In this document: in pieces, positions 17,011 through 25,842 of the stretch
Layout: the number at the start of each line of letters is the position of its first letter
Numbering within the stretch: position 1 is the first letter of the stretch
Source of the DNA: Metaclostridioides mangenotii
GTDB lineage: Bacteria > Bacillota > Clostridia > Peptostreptococcales > Peptostreptococcaceae
Reading direction: 5' to 3'
DNA: 64,000 bases
Assembly: GCF_018917235.1 (NCBI RefSeq)
Contig: NZ_JAHLOF010000005.1
Span: 1-64,000 of the forward strand
Program-made: the position numbers and the translations under genes
Notes under the pieces: model-generated
The model's database searches: none
Told to the model about the DNA's origin: nothing
What the model saw: only the letters and a program-made list of their open reading frames with translations

Positions 17011-18505
17011 CAATCTTACCTCCAAAAGCTAATTTTAAAACGTTGTTTTCTACTTTTTCTTCGCCTTCTAAAAATCCGCTTACTTTACCTTCTCTCATAA
17101 CCATTATTCTGTCACTCATAGAGATAAGTTCTGGAATCTCAGATGAAATCATTATTATACTAACTCCATTTTCTACCAAGTCACCCATCAAGTTGTATAT
17201 CTCTGATTTAGCATTTACGTCTATACCTCTTGTTGGTTCATCCATTATTAGTATGTCTGGATTTAATAATAGCCATCTAGCGATTATACCTTTTTGTTGG
17301 TTACCACCACTTAAACTTTGTATTATTTGATTCATACTAGGCGTTTTTACATTAAGTGATTTTATATATCCATCAACTATTTCTTTTTCTTTACTATTAT
17401 CTATAACTGATCCAAATTTAGATATCTTACTTAAACCTGGCATTGTTATATTTTCTTTTACCGTCATCTGCAAAAATAAACCGGTTCTCTTTCTATCTTC
17501 TGTGATCAAACCTATACCATTTTTGATTGCTATTGAAGGATCCTTAAATTTTACCTGTTTGCCATTAAAAAATAACTTTCCTGAATCGAATGAAGTTAGT
17601 CCAAATATTGATTCTACAATTTCACTTCTCTTACTGCCAACTAGACCACCAATACCAAATATTTCACCTTTTCTAACATTGAAACTTACATCTTTAAAAA
17701 CACCATTTCTAGTTAAATTCTCAACTCTTAATATTTCATCTTTTATTTCAACGTTTCTTTTAGGGAAAAATTGGTCTAACTTTTTATCTATCATTAAATT
17801 TACTAACTCCTCTTCAGACTTAATTTCTTCTGTTATAAGTGTAGTAATGGTTTTTCCATCCCTCATTATCGTTATTCTGTCACATATTTCGAATAACTCT
17901 TCCATTCTGTGAGATATATAAATTATACTCACGCCATCCTTCTTTAAATCTTTTATTAATCTAAATAATATCTCTGTTTCTTTTTTACTTATCGATGATG
18001 TAGGTTCATCCATTATCAGTATTTTTGTATCTAAAGACAGCACTCTAGCTATCTCTACCATCTGTTTCTGTGCAATGCTCAAACTGCTTACTAAACTTTT
18101 TGGATTTATGTCGATTCCCATATTGTCAAAGATCTTTTTTGCTTCATCATTCATTTTCTTATCATTAGTTAAGATTTTTCCGTTTATTTCTTTTCCCATA
18201 AATATATTTTGAGCTACAGTAAGCTCATCAAATACTGTTAGTTCTTGGTATATTGCATTTATACCAATTTCTTTTGATATAGTTGGTGATATATGTTCAA
18301 TCTCTTTGTCTTGGAAAACAAATTTACCTGATGTTTTAGAATGTGCTCCAGTAAGAATCTTTATTAGAGTAGATTTACCTGCACCATTCTCACCTAGTAA
18401 TGCATGAACTTCACCTTTTTCAAGACTAAAGTTTATATCATCTAATGCTCTTACACCAGGAAATTCTTTGGCAATATTAGTTAATTTTAAAATTGTATTG
18501 CTCAT
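16994..18505 (-). CDS. rbsA: Ribose-type ABC transporter ATP-binding protein (two ABC domains)
   Basis: 503 residues with two fused ABC domains. Domain 1 (about 1-240) has Walker A GENGAGKST, signature LSIAQKQM and Walker B ILIMDEPTSS. Domain 2 (about 250-500) has a degenerate Walker A (GLVGSKRSE), as usual in RbsA/MglA/XylG proteins, but an intact signature LSGGNQQK and Walker B ILIMDEPTRGID. It energises import through RbsC at the inner face of the membrane. AAGGAGTG precedes ATG. The gene is separated from rbsB by a 126-base gap filled by an inverted-repeat element, unlike the tight packing of the rest of the operon. Confidence 0.93.
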   Translation of the reverse strand: MSNTILKLTNIAKEFPGVRALDDINFSLEKGEVHALLGENGAGKSTLIKILTGAHSKTSGKFVFQDKEIEHISPTISKEIGINAIYQELTVFDELTVAQNIFMGKEINGKILTNDKKMNDEAKKIFDNMGIDINPKSLVSSLSIAQKQMVEIARVLSLDTKILIMDEPTSSISKKETEILFRLIKDLKKDGVSIIYISHRMEELFEICDRITIMRDGKTITTLITEEIKSEEELVNLMIDKKLDQFFPKRNVEIKDEILRVENLTRNGVFKDVSFNVRKGEIFGIGGLVGSKRSEIVESIFGLTSFDSGKLFFNGKQVKFKDPSIAIKNGIGLITEDRKRTGLFLQMTVKENITMPGLSKISKFGSVIDNSKEKEIVDGYIKSLNVKTPSMNQIIQSLSGGNQQKGIIARWLLLNPDILIMDEPTRGIDVNAKSEIYNLMGDLVENGVSIIMISSEIPELISMSDRIMVMREGKVSGFLEGEEKVENNVLKLAFGGKIDEFNN

Positions 18506-18522
18506 TACTTCACTCCTTATAT

Positions 18523-18622
18523 AAAGGTTGTCTCAAAATTGATCGATAACTGCCATCTTTTTAAATCAACGATCTTCGTATTGTCATATCCTAAAACCGT
18601 TCAATCTTGAGACATCCTCTTG
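18523..18622. mobile_element. Small inverted-repeat element between rbsB and rbsA (MITE-like)
   Basis: About 100 bases with ends AAAGGTTGTCTCAAAATTGA (from 18523) and, reading inward from the other side, AAGAGGATGTCTCAAGATTG (from 18622). The ends match each other and the termini of the larger element at 52592-52947 (TGTCTCAAAATTGATCGA). GTCTCAAAA-type termini resemble those of IS1182-like insertion sequences, from memory. There is no coding capacity. On the operon transcript it would fold into a long hairpin right after the rbsB stop. Confidence 0.65.
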
Positions 18623-18631
18623 ATGCATTTC

Positions 18632-19585
18632 CTATTTAAAATCTTTTACGTTTGTTTTATCGTATAGAACAACAGGTACTGGTATATTTTTTTCTACCTT
18701 TTCTCCTCTTATTGATTTAACAACAGCATCTACAGCCATTTTACCCATTTCTTTAGGTTGTTGCTGTATCATCGCAAGAACTGTTCCATCATTTATTCCT
18801 GATGCTGCTTCTTCTGTTAAGTCAAATCCAACAATCTTAGCTTTAGTGTTTTTAGAAGATTCTAGAGCTGCTTTTGCTCCAAGAACACTATTTTCTGCTG
18901 TAGCGTATATTATATCTACATCTGGATTAGATTGTAATAAGTTCTCAACTGTATTTAGAGACTCTTCTCTGTCATATCCTGGTAAACTGTTTAATATTTT
19001 TATATCTGCTGAATCTTTGAAAGCCTCTTTGAATCCTTCAACTCTCTCTCTTTGGATATGAGATTTTAATTCAGTTACTATAGCTATTTGAGCTTTTCCA
19101 CCTAAATCTTTTTCTATATGTTCTTTAGTGTATTCACCTAATTGCTTACCTGCAGCTTTACTCTCTGTACCGATATAAGTAAGTACTTTGTCAGTTGTAA
19201 GCTTTGCATCTACTGTTGCAACTGGTACTTCCTCTTGTGCATTTTCTACTGCTGGAACTATTGCTGAGTTGTCAGTTCCCATAACTATCATTCCGTCAAC
19301 ACCTTGTTGTAAGAAGTCTTCTATTGCAGAAGTTTGCTTAGCAACGTCTTGGTCTGGATCGTTAACTATAACTTTGACACCTTGTTTTTCAGCTTCTTCT
19401 TTGATACCCTCATCAATATCAATGTAGAATTGATGTTGCATAGTTATTGTTGATACTCCAATAGTTAGGTCTTTTTTGTCTTTAGAATCTTTCTTCCCAG
19501 ATCCTGAAGAACTTTCCATAGAGCAGCCTGTAAGAGCACCTAAAACTAATGCAGTAACTACCCCTAGTGATAATACTTTTTTCAT
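18632..19585 (-). CDS. rbsB: Sugar ABC transporter substrate-binding lipoprotein
   Basis: 317 residues. The signal peptide ends in the lipobox LTGC (Cys21), so the mature protein is lipid-anchored outside the cell. A Ser/Gly/Lys linker is followed by a type I periplasmic-binding fold: DLTIGVSTITMQHQFYIDID, GVDGMIVMGTDNSAI, and NPDVDIIYATAENS in the second lobe. The usual ribose-site NPFF segment is replaced by MQHQFY, so the ligand may not be free ribose. In the 177-base gap before it (19586-19762) a perfect 8-bp stem TTCTAAAT/ATTTAGAA (19697-19704, 19710-19717) may modulate read-through from rbsK. GGAGG precedes ATG. Confidence 0.88.
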   Translation of the reverse strand: MKKVLSLGVVTALVLGALTGCSMESSSGSGKKDSKDKKDLTIGVSTITMQHQFYIDIDEGIKEEAEKQGVKVIVNDPDQDVAKQTSAIEDFLQQGVDGMIVMGTDNSAIVPAVENAQEEVPVATVDAKLTTDKVLTYIGTESKAAGKQLGEYTKEHIEKDLGGKAQIAIVTELKSHIQRERVEGFKEAFKDSADIKILNSLPGYDREESLNTVENLLQSNPDVDIIYATAENSVLGAKAALESSKNTKAKIVGFDLTEEAASGINDGTVLAMIQQQPKEMGKMAVDAVVKSIRGEKVEKNIPVPVVLYDKTNVKDFK

Positions 19586-19762
19586 GATTAACCTCCATTT
19601 AGTTAAAATAAAATAAATAAAACTTGTACTAAAACCACTTAGCCTCTATTTTATATATATTTATAAACTGCACACTATTACTGTTTAGACTATCTATTCT
19701 AAATTTTATATTTAGAAGTAAGCAGATTTATTACAAATGTTTTAACTTAAAACCAGTAAAAC

Positions 19763-20659
19763 TTATTTCTGATTTGATTGTAAATACTTGTACACTTCTT
19801 CTTTCGACGGCATTCCAGGTTGGGCGCCAAGTTTTGTAACTGATAAACCAGATGCTACTACAGCATACTTAACAGAATCATATAATGATTTCCCTTCTGT
19901 TATGCCTACTGATAATGCTCCGTTAAAAGTATCTCCTGCACCAGTAGTATCTTTTACATCAACTTTAATACTAGGTACATGTCTTACTTGTTCACCATCA
20001 TGGAACCTTACACCGTTGCTTCCTTCAGTTATTATCAACTTATTAGGATGCTTTTCTAAAATACTCTCAACGCTTTCCTTAGTATTGAATACAATTTTGT
20101 ACTCATGTTCATTTGGTGTTAAATATGAAACCTTCTCAACTATCTCAGTAGAAAGTTTAACTGCTGGAGCTGGATTTAATAGTACCTTAATTTTATTTTC
20201 ATAACAGAAGTCTACAACGTATTCAACAGTTTTAAGAGGTATTTCAAGTTGTAGTAGCACTATCTCTGCCATCAATAATTCTTTCTCAAACTGTTTTACC
20301 ACACCTACATCAAGTAATTCATTTGCACCTTGAACTACTATGATACTGTTATCATTGTCTGAAAGCACTATAGACGCAACACCTGAAGATACTCCTTCTT
20401 TTTTAGTTATCAAACTCGTATTAACATTGTTATTATTAAAATTTTCAAGCATTTGATCACCAAAAGAATCGTATCCCAAACATGCTACAATGTCAACATT
20501 TCCTCCCAATTTTGCTGCTGCAACTGCTTGGTTAGCTCCCTTTCCTCCAGGCGAGGTAAAGAAGTCATTGCCTAAAACAGTTTCTCCACTTTTAGGTCTA
20601 TTATCGACTGAACAAACCATGTCTAAATTTGCACTGCCTACAACTATTATATTTCCCAT
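19763..20659 (-). CDS. rbsK: Ribokinase
   Basis: 298 residues, PfkB family. The N-terminal signature GGKGANQAVAAAKLGG (about residues 39-54) and the C-terminal DTTGAGDTFNGAL (about 240-252), holding the catalytic Asp and anion hole, are intact. NPAPA near residue 180 is typical of ribokinases. It should phosphorylate D-ribose (or a related pentose) with ATP in the cytosol. It follows the LacI-type regulator gene by about 30 bases in the same operon. GGAGT precedes ATG. That a kinase acting on free ribose sits with M20 hydrolases fits release of ribose from a conjugate, but this is inference. Confidence 0.93.
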   Translation of the reverse strand: MGNIIVVGSANLDMVCSVDNRPKSGETVLGNDFFTSPGGKGANQAVAAAKLGGNVDIVACLGYDSFGDQMLENFNNNNVNTSLITKKEGVSSGVASIVLSDNDNSIIVVQGANELLDVGVVKQFEKELLMAEIVLLQLEIPLKTVEYVVDFCYENKIKVLLNPAPAVKLSTEIVEKVSYLTPNEHEYKIVFNTKESVESILEKHPNKLIITEGSNGVRFHDGEQVRHVPSIKVDVKDTTGAGDTFNGALSVGITEGKSLYDSVKYAVVASGLSVTKLGAQPGMPSKEEVYKYLQSNQK

Positions 20660-20690
20660 CTTTTTACTCCTTCATGTAGTCTATATATGT

Positions 20691-21710
20691 CTATACCAAT
20701 TTCTTGGTGGACTCTCTAATTACAAGCTCTGGCTCATAAACCATATTTTCTATAGAATCCATATTACTGTTTGTATTTTCTAGATTTTTTATAAGGATTT
20801 CTCCTGCTTTATATCCAATATCATAAGAAGGTTGTCTTACTGTAGTAAGAGATGGACTTATTATATTAGCCATATCGATATCGTCAAATCCCACAACACT
20901 TACATCTTGGGGAACATTTAATCCTTTACTTTGAAGACCTTTAATAACACCTATTGCTATAAGATCATTTGCGCAGAAAATTGCTGTGAAGTCAAAACCT
21001 TCCAAGCTCTGGATAAAATCAAATCCCCACTCTATTGAAAATTGTCCAATTATTACGTTTTCTGAATTCCATTCGCAATTATACTCTTCTAATGCTTTTC
21101 TGTATCCTCCGATTCTATCCGATGCAATCTCATTGTGATTTGGACCACTTAAATACAATATTTTTCTGTGACCATTCTCTAACAAATATTTTGTAGCCTT
21201 GTAAGCACCATCTAGGTTATTTACTCTTACTTTTCCCTTTAAATTTTCAAGATTAATGTTGATATTTTTGTCAATCAAAACAGTAGGTATACTTATATCT
21301 GTATAATTAGCTTCATCTAAGTTTGTGTTTGAAGAAGCAGCAAATATGATTCCATCAATTTTTCTTTCTAGAAGTGTTAATATTCCTGATTGCTCTCTTT
21401 CAGCATCCTCATCTGTGTTACAAAGAATAACATTGTAACCTGACTCATGTGCTTTATCCTCTACCCCACGTGAAACATCTGTAAAAAATGGATTTCGTAT
21501 ATCAGGTATTAAAAGTCCGATTGTGTTCGTTTTCTTCGTAACCAAACTTTGAGCTAGTTTATTTGGAACATAATTATGTTCTTTTATGATCCTTTGTATT
21601 CTTTCTCTTGTCTCTTGACTGATACTTTCATCCTTGTTGTTTATTACCTTTGATACTGTCGTCTTTGAAACACCAGCTAATTGGCCTATTTCCTTAATTG
21701 TAATACCCAA
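20691..21710 (-). CDS. rbsR: LacI-family transcriptional regulator (RbsR-like)
   Basis: About 339 residues. The N-terminal helix-turn-helix and hinge are TIKEIGQLAGVSKTTVSKVI ... YVPNKLAQSLV; the rest is a periplasmic-binding-like ligand domain (LLIPDIRNPFFTDVSRGVED, FDGFTAIFCANDLIAIG, VVGFDDIDMANIISPSLTTV). The open frame runs further upstream to 21791, but GGAGGTG is five bases before a TTG at 21710, giving the normal family N-terminus, so TTG is taken as the start. It heads the operon and very likely represses it through the inverted repeat just upstream. Confidence 0.92.
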   Translation of the reverse strand: MGITIKEIGQLAGVSKTTVSKVINNKDESISQETRERIQRIIKEHNYVPNKLAQSLVTKKTNTIGLLIPDIRNPFFTDVSRGVEDKAHESGYNVILCNTDEDAEREQSGILTLLERKIDGIIFAASSNTNLDEANYTDISIPTVLIDKNININLENLKGKVRVNNLDGAYKATKYLLENGHRKILYLSGPNHNEIASDRIGGYRKALEEYNCEWNSENVIIGQFSIEWGFDFIQSLEGFDFTAIFCANDLIAIGVIKGLQSKGLNVPQDVSVVGFDDIDMANIISPSLTTVRQPSYDIGYKAGEILIKNLENTNSNMDSIENMVYEPELVIRESTKKLV

Positions 21711-21731
21711 TGTCGCACCTCCAAATATTTG

Positions 21732-21791
21732 GGTAACCGGTAAAAGTAAACGGTTACCTAAAATATTATCATAATAATATTTTGAATACAA
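21732..21791 (-). promoter_or_regulatory. Promoter and LacI-type operator of the rbs operon
   Basis: On minus, -35 TTGTAT (21791-21786) and -10 TAATAT (21768-21763) are 17 bases apart. Directly downstream is an inverted repeat GGTAACCG (21732-21739) / CGGTTACC (21751-21758), whose half-sites resemble LacI/GalR operators around a CG step. The site overlaps the expected transcription start. Confidence 0.7.
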
Positions 21792-21856
21792 TAGTTTTGA
21801 TTTTTTTATTTATGAAATTATTTCAAATTCTTTAAATTTTCTATGTAAATAAAAAA

Positions 21857-21895
21857 TCACCTAAAACAACACTAATAAAGTGCTGAAAAAGGTGA
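21857..21895 (-). terminator. Terminator after the 87-residue protein gene
   Basis: On minus, TCACCT (21895-21890) pairs with AGGTGA (21862-21857), with an inner stem around ACACT/AGTGC, followed by TTTTTTATTT. Confidence 0.75.
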
Positions 21896-21919
21896 AATGT
21901 TAAAATATGATTAATTTGT

Positions 21920-22183
21920 TTATAAAGTGAACTTTGAACTTGATCCATCTTTTTTTTCTATGGTAATTACCTCTAGCCCACTATAATTTTTAAAGAGCCA
22001 TTTTATATTATTCATACACTTATTCACCTGATTTTTATTTAAATTGTTTATAAAATACTCTTTTCTAGTTTCTTCAAATTCCTTACTAGTTAAAAAATTT
22101 CTAAGATAAGTGAATGCAAATACATTTGGTATATTGTTTACATTCTGTTTTTTACTTTTACTACTTTTATTATATATTTTCAT
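21920..22183 (-). CDS. Small basic protein, unknown
   Basis: 87 residues, Lys/Asn-rich, no membrane segment. The N-terminus is basic (KSSKSKKQN). The middle (VFAFTYLRNFLTSKEFEETRKEYF) is helical, and the end ITIEKKDGSSSKFTL looks like a beta hairpin. GAGAGG lies at proper distance from ATG and a clear terminator follows, so it is probably a real gene. No family is recognised. Confidence 0.6.
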   Translation of the reverse strand: MKIYNKSSKSKKQNVNNIPNVFAFTYLRNFLTSKEFEETRKEYFINNLNKNQVNKCMNNIKWLFKNYSGLEVITIEKKDGSSSKFTL

Positions 22184-22296
22184 TGTAGATACCTCTCATA
22201 CATATTTTTGATAATACCCCTATAATCTTTATATGCATATAACTAAAAAAGTATCTAGTATTTAATAATCTTTTAGAATTTTATTAACTCATATCC

Positions 22297-22437
22297 CTAA
22301 TTTACTATACCCATCACATAAGCATAGTCAATAATTCTAGTAGCATTTATATCTGGATGGGCTTCTCTTGGACAACTTGCAATACACTTTCCACATCCAA
22401 TACATTCAGATTCTTTTACAGTAGGTGTTAAAACCAT
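22297..22437 (-). pseudogene. Short 4Fe-4S ferredoxin-type ORF (fragment)
   Basis: 46 codons starting ATG 24 bases after the Rrf2 stop. It contains ECIGCGKCIASCPREAH, a full CxxCxxCxxxCP cluster motif, followed by TRIIDYAYVMGI, which resembles the segment after the ferredoxin motif in DUF362-type proteins. Only one cluster motif is present, and no good ribosome site precedes it. It is either a mini-ferredoxin translated from the Rrf2 transcript or the remains of a larger iron-sulfur protein. The downstream 22184-22296 is non-coding. Confidence 0.55.
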
Positions 22438-22461
22438 TTTGAATTGCTTTCGCTATGTGAT

Positions 22462-22881
22462 CTATGTACCATCATCGTACATTGTTAGGATTTCATATAA
22501 GGTATGTTTGGACATTTCCTCCATCATAATTTTTTGAATTCTACAAAGCTCTCTATTTACCATACACACTTTATCGCCTGTATTGTTTTCACAATTAAAC
22601 CCATCCTCTAAGCAATCATTTATGTATAAATCATCATCTAATGCACTTACAACATCTAGCAACGTCGACATTTTAGGGTCAATCAAAAGCTTGTAGCCAC
22701 CATTCTTAGCGCCTACAGATATAGAAATAATATTGCATTCTTTCAACTTCCTAAATACTTTGTAGCCTGAATCTATAGGAATATGTTCATTATCACAAAT
22801 AAATTTTATAGTACGGGTCTTACCATCTGCTAAAGCCCGTATAGTTCGTATACCATAATCAACTTCTCTTGTAATTTTCAT
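22462..22881 (-). CDS. Rrf2-family transcriptional regulator
   Basis: 139 residues. The winged helix starts MKITREVDYGIRTIRALA, and the wing GAKNGGYKLL fits Rrf2. Four cysteines lie after it (90, 97, 106, 113: NDCL, FNCE, KVCM, ELCR); Rrf2 proteins such as IscR and NsrR use three cysteines in this area to hold an iron-sulfur cluster, so cluster sensing is plausible. Followed by a ferredoxin-type mini-ORF. It lies 23 bases downstream of the histidine kinase gene, so the two may be co-transcribed. The target genes are not evident. Confidence 0.85.
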   Translation of the reverse strand: MKITREVDYGIRTIRALADGKTRTIKFICDNEHIPIDSGYKVFRKLKECNIISISVGAKNGGYKLLIDPKMSTLLDVVSALDDDLYINDCLEDGFNCENNTGDKVCMVNRELCRIQKIMMEEMSKHTLYEILTMYDDGT

Positions 22882-22904
22882 ATTTATCCCCCTATCAGTC
22901 TTGT

Positions 22905-24155
22905 CTAAATGTCTTTACTAAATAATGTTATGGATATTTTAAAAATTTTGTCATCATAATCTACATCGAATATCCCGTTGTATTTTTTTACGATTTCTTT
23001 TAAGTTGACCATCCCTATTCCGTGATCACGATTATTTGCCTTAAGTGTTTTAAACGACGAACCTTCTTTCGCAATAAGTCCATTGTATGTGTTTGATATC
23101 TCAAGAGCTAGTACATTTGATCTTGAATTTGCTATCAAGTTAATCTTTCTGTTATTAATAGGCATACGTTCACAAGCTTCAATAGCATTATTGAGTATAT
23201 TAGAAAAAACTGAAGATAAGTCTATATCTTCAATATTCAAATTTTGCACATTATTTATCTTGTACTCAAAATCTATGCTTAAATTTTTAGCTTTCTCAAT
23301 TGCGCCTATCATTACAGCATCGATTATTTTATTGTTAGTTACCTGTTTGTATGGTATATCAAAAATATTATCTGTTAGGCTATTTATATACCCAATAGCT
23401 CCTCCAAAATCACCTTTTTTTATAAGAGTTAGTATAAGGAAATTGTGGTTTTTGATATCATGTCTAAATCTTCGAGTTGTTTCTATGTATCTCTCAAAAG
23501 AGTTATAGTGTTCTAACTGTAGCTTTAACTGTCCTTGCAAATCGTCTATTATATTTAAATATCGTACAATTTTAGATAGTTCTTGTATATAAACCATCAA
23601 ACAGAAAAAAAGTGTAAATATCAATAGAACAGAGAAATCATCGAATCCTCTATCATATATGAAACTTACGCTAATATATTTATATAAATATAATATCCCT
23701 ACAAGCATGACTATAATCCCAATTATTAAATTAATTTTTTGTGGTACTGAATTAAGTTTATCCCTTTTCTCAAATATTTTTGTTATAACTAATACTATTG
23801 CAAATACAACTACTAAAACAATCCCATAAATTTGTTCCACATTTAATGCAAAGTAAGCTATGTTTCTAATTATCATAAGCGATATGATATGAGAAAATTC
23901 TTGCAAAAATGTATACTGTAAATTCTTATATATTGAAAAAATGGCAGGCTTATCAATAATTCCTATCGTTAATAGCGAAGAAAAAATCAAAAACGGTACA
24001 CCTATAGCTAAGTTACCATTAAAATTTTGCTGTATTATTCTTATAGATATAAATATAGGGAATACATAAAGCATCGTCAGAGGCTTGCTAATTTTTAAAT
24101 CATCACGAAAAACATAAAAACCCATAGCAATAAAAGTTATAATTATATTTAGCAT
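22905..24155 (-). CDS. GHKL-type sensor histidine kinase (AgrC/NatK-like), orphan
   Basis: About 416 residues. The N-terminal half has six or seven hydrophobic helices (to about residue 190). A coiled region (IVRYLNIIDDLQGQLKLQLEHYN) leads to the DHp-like box RRFRHDIKNHNFLIL with the phospho-accepting His. The GHKL ATPase has an N box (SNILNNAIEACE) and G box (HGIGMVNLKEIVKKYNG). This is the layout of AgrC-type kinases that sense peptides. The frame extends to 24206, but GGGGGAGGGG just upstream of ATG at 24155 sets the start. No LytTR response regulator is adjacent, so its partner lies elsewhere. Confidence 0.85.
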   Translation of the reverse strand: MLNIIITFIAMGFYVFRDDLKISKPLTMLYVFPIFISIRIIQQNFNGNLAIGVPFLIFSSLLTIGIIDKPAIFSIYKNLQYTFLQEFSHIISLMIIRNIAYFALNVEQIYGIVLVVVFAIVLVITKIFEKRDKLNSVPQKINLIIGIIVMLVGILYLYKYISVSFIYDRGFDDFSVLLIFTLFFCLMVYIQELSKIVRYLNIIDDLQGQLKLQLEHYNSFERYIETTRRFRHDIKNHNFLILTLIKKGDFGGAIGYINSLTDNIFDIPYKQVTNNKIIDAVMIGAIEKAKNLSIDFEYKINNVQNLNIEDIDLSSVFSNILNNAIEACERMPINNRKINLIANSRSNVLALEISNTYNGLIAKEGSSFKTLKANNRDHGIGMVNLKEIVKKYNGIFDVDYDDKIFKISITLFSKDI

Positions 24156-24550
24156 AATTCCCCTCCCCCATTCCCAGAAAACGTTTTTAAATCTTTTATG
24201 ATACACCCTAATATTCGTTATCCCTGTTGATACAACTAGTATCTGTTCACTAAACTCTTATGTCTAATTTTAACATATATATTTATTTTTTTAAATAGAC
24301 CACGGTTATTATAAAGGTTTACCTTCTTTATATTTTTATTACTTTCTATTTATTTCTCTTTTCATTGGAAACAGTTACTTTTAAGCATTTTCATAAAGTA
24401 TACTAATTATCCATTAATGCCTTATGTTATACTAATACAAACTATAATAGACTTTTATAGATATACATTGTAATTTAATAATGCTATAATAATTTTAACT
24501 TATTTAACGCTTTCAGTTCTTATTGTAATTCTTGTTTTTGGGAGGTAATT
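24156..24550. other. Divergent intergenic region
   Basis: About 395 AT-rich bases between the divergent kinase gene and the HD-GYP-like gene. On plus, a -10 TATAAT at about 24485-24490 with TATACA 17 bases upstream could drive the latter. No RNA gene or riboswitch fold is recognised. Confidence 0.4.
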
Positions 24551-25753
24551 ATGAGAGATGTAATTTTTGGTAGTGGTTTCGAAGAATCGACTGAGAAAAA
24601 ATATCTTGAATTTAAATCAAGCGAAAATACTACTATGGCAAAATTAGGCCTACCTTTGTATATTTTTATAACTTTATTTTATGCAATATCAAGTATTATC
24701 TCTACTAATGAGGTAAATATAAGTAATATTATAATAATATATTTAATTCTACTAATCCCTATGTTCATTACATTAGGTTTATCATTTACAAAATTTGGTC
24801 GAAAAAATATTGTATACATTTTATCAGTATTTTTAATTTTTTTAGGTTGCTATCTTTGCTATATGTTAGTATCATTTAGATTTAATACTATTTATTTTAT
24901 TGGACTATTCTTTTTATACTTTTCAATATATTCACTATTTAATTTAGGTACTAAAATAACACATATAGTAGGATGGAGTATTGCAATTACTTACTTTGTT
25001 CTATATTCTATTTCTGGAAATGAATTTAGTAATGTATTTATAGGAAGCTCTATATTTTTGATTGGCATTAATGGTGTAGGCATACTAAGTAACTACTATA
25101 GAGAAGATAGGCTTCGTAGGAACTTTATAATTGGAGTAAAAACATCAAAAGAAAATAAAGGTCTATCAAAGGATATTGAAATATTAAGAACAAAACTACA
25201 GGATTCAAAAGAAACTCTAAGTTATACTGTTGAAAATCTTATTTTTAATATAGATGATAATTTCGGTCAGTACATAAAAAGGTTAAAAACGTACGTTAAA
25301 ATTATTTCCTCATCTTATGCAGATGCAAATCTTTCACCTGAACAAAAAGTGAATTTTGTAGACAATATGTACTATGCCACAACTTATCATAAATTAGATG
25401 AATTTTTAACTGGCTTTAAAGAATCAAATATCTTAAATTCAGTTGGCATCCTTCAAAATACTATTTCTCTTCATCCTAATGATGATGTTATGAATTATGT
25501 TTCAACTATAGAAAATGGTTGCACAGAATTTTTCGATGGATCAGGTGCACCAAATGGACTAAGCGGAAATGATATCCCCATTGAGGCACGTATAATGTGT
25601 GCAGTTGATTTGTACTGTGAGTTCATAACAGCAAGAGATCCTGAAATGGATCATTTTGAATCACTTACTGAACTTGAAAAATGTAGTGGAAGTATTATAG
25701 ATCCATATATTTACGATCTATTTGTTCAAAATTCAGATAAATTACAAATTTAA
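24551..25753 (+). CDS. Membrane protein with degenerate HD-GYP domain
   Basis: 400 residues. After a short cytosolic N-terminus come six hydrophobic helices (about 30-185), a coiled-coil linker (about 190-225, ENKGLSKDIEILRTKLQDSK) and a C-terminal domain. The end, DGSGAPNGLSGNDIPIEARIMCAVDLY, is clearly derived from the HD-GYP consensus (DG-GYP-GL-G--IP--ARI---AD-YD), and the last block GSIIDPYIYDLFV fits too. However, the HHE before DG is ENGCTEF, GYP is GAP, and the upstream HD and H residues are missing. Metal binding and cyclic-di-GMP hydrolysis are therefore not expected; a receptor or scaffold role is inferred. GGGAGG precedes ATG. Confidence 0.75.
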   Translation: MRDVIFGSGFEESTEKKYLEFKSSENTTMAKLGLPLYIFITLFYAISSIISTNEVNISNIIIIYLILLIPMFITLGLSFTKFGRKNIVYILSVFLIFLGCYLCYMLVSFRFNTIYFIGLFFLYFSIYSLFNLGTKITHIVGWSIAITYFVLYSISGNEFSNVFIGSSIFLIGINGVGILSNYYREDRLRRNFIIGVKTSKENKGLSKDIEILRTKLQDSKETLSYTVENLIFNIDDNFGQYIKRLKTYVKIISSSYADANLSPEQKVNFVDNMYYATTYHKLDEFLTGFKESNILNSVGILQNTISLHPNDDVMNYVSTIENGCTEFFDGSGAPNGLSGNDIPIEARIMCAVDLYCEFITARDPEMDHFESLTELEKCSGSIIDPYIYDLFVQNSDKLQI

Positions 25754-25766
25754 ATAATTTGATTTT

Positions 25767-25811
25767 TGAGTTTGCGAGTACTGATTATGATAATCTGTAC
25801 TCGTAAACTCA
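25767..25811. terminator. Bidirectional terminator between HD-GYP-like gene and htpG
   Basis: TGAGTTTGCGAGTAC (25767-25781) pairs with GTACTCGTAAACTCA (25797-25811), 15 bp with one wobble, followed by ATTATTTATTTT on plus and by AAAAATC on the other side. Confidence 0.85.
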
Positions 25812-25842
25812 TTATTTATTTTACATTTTGTTTATAATTAAC

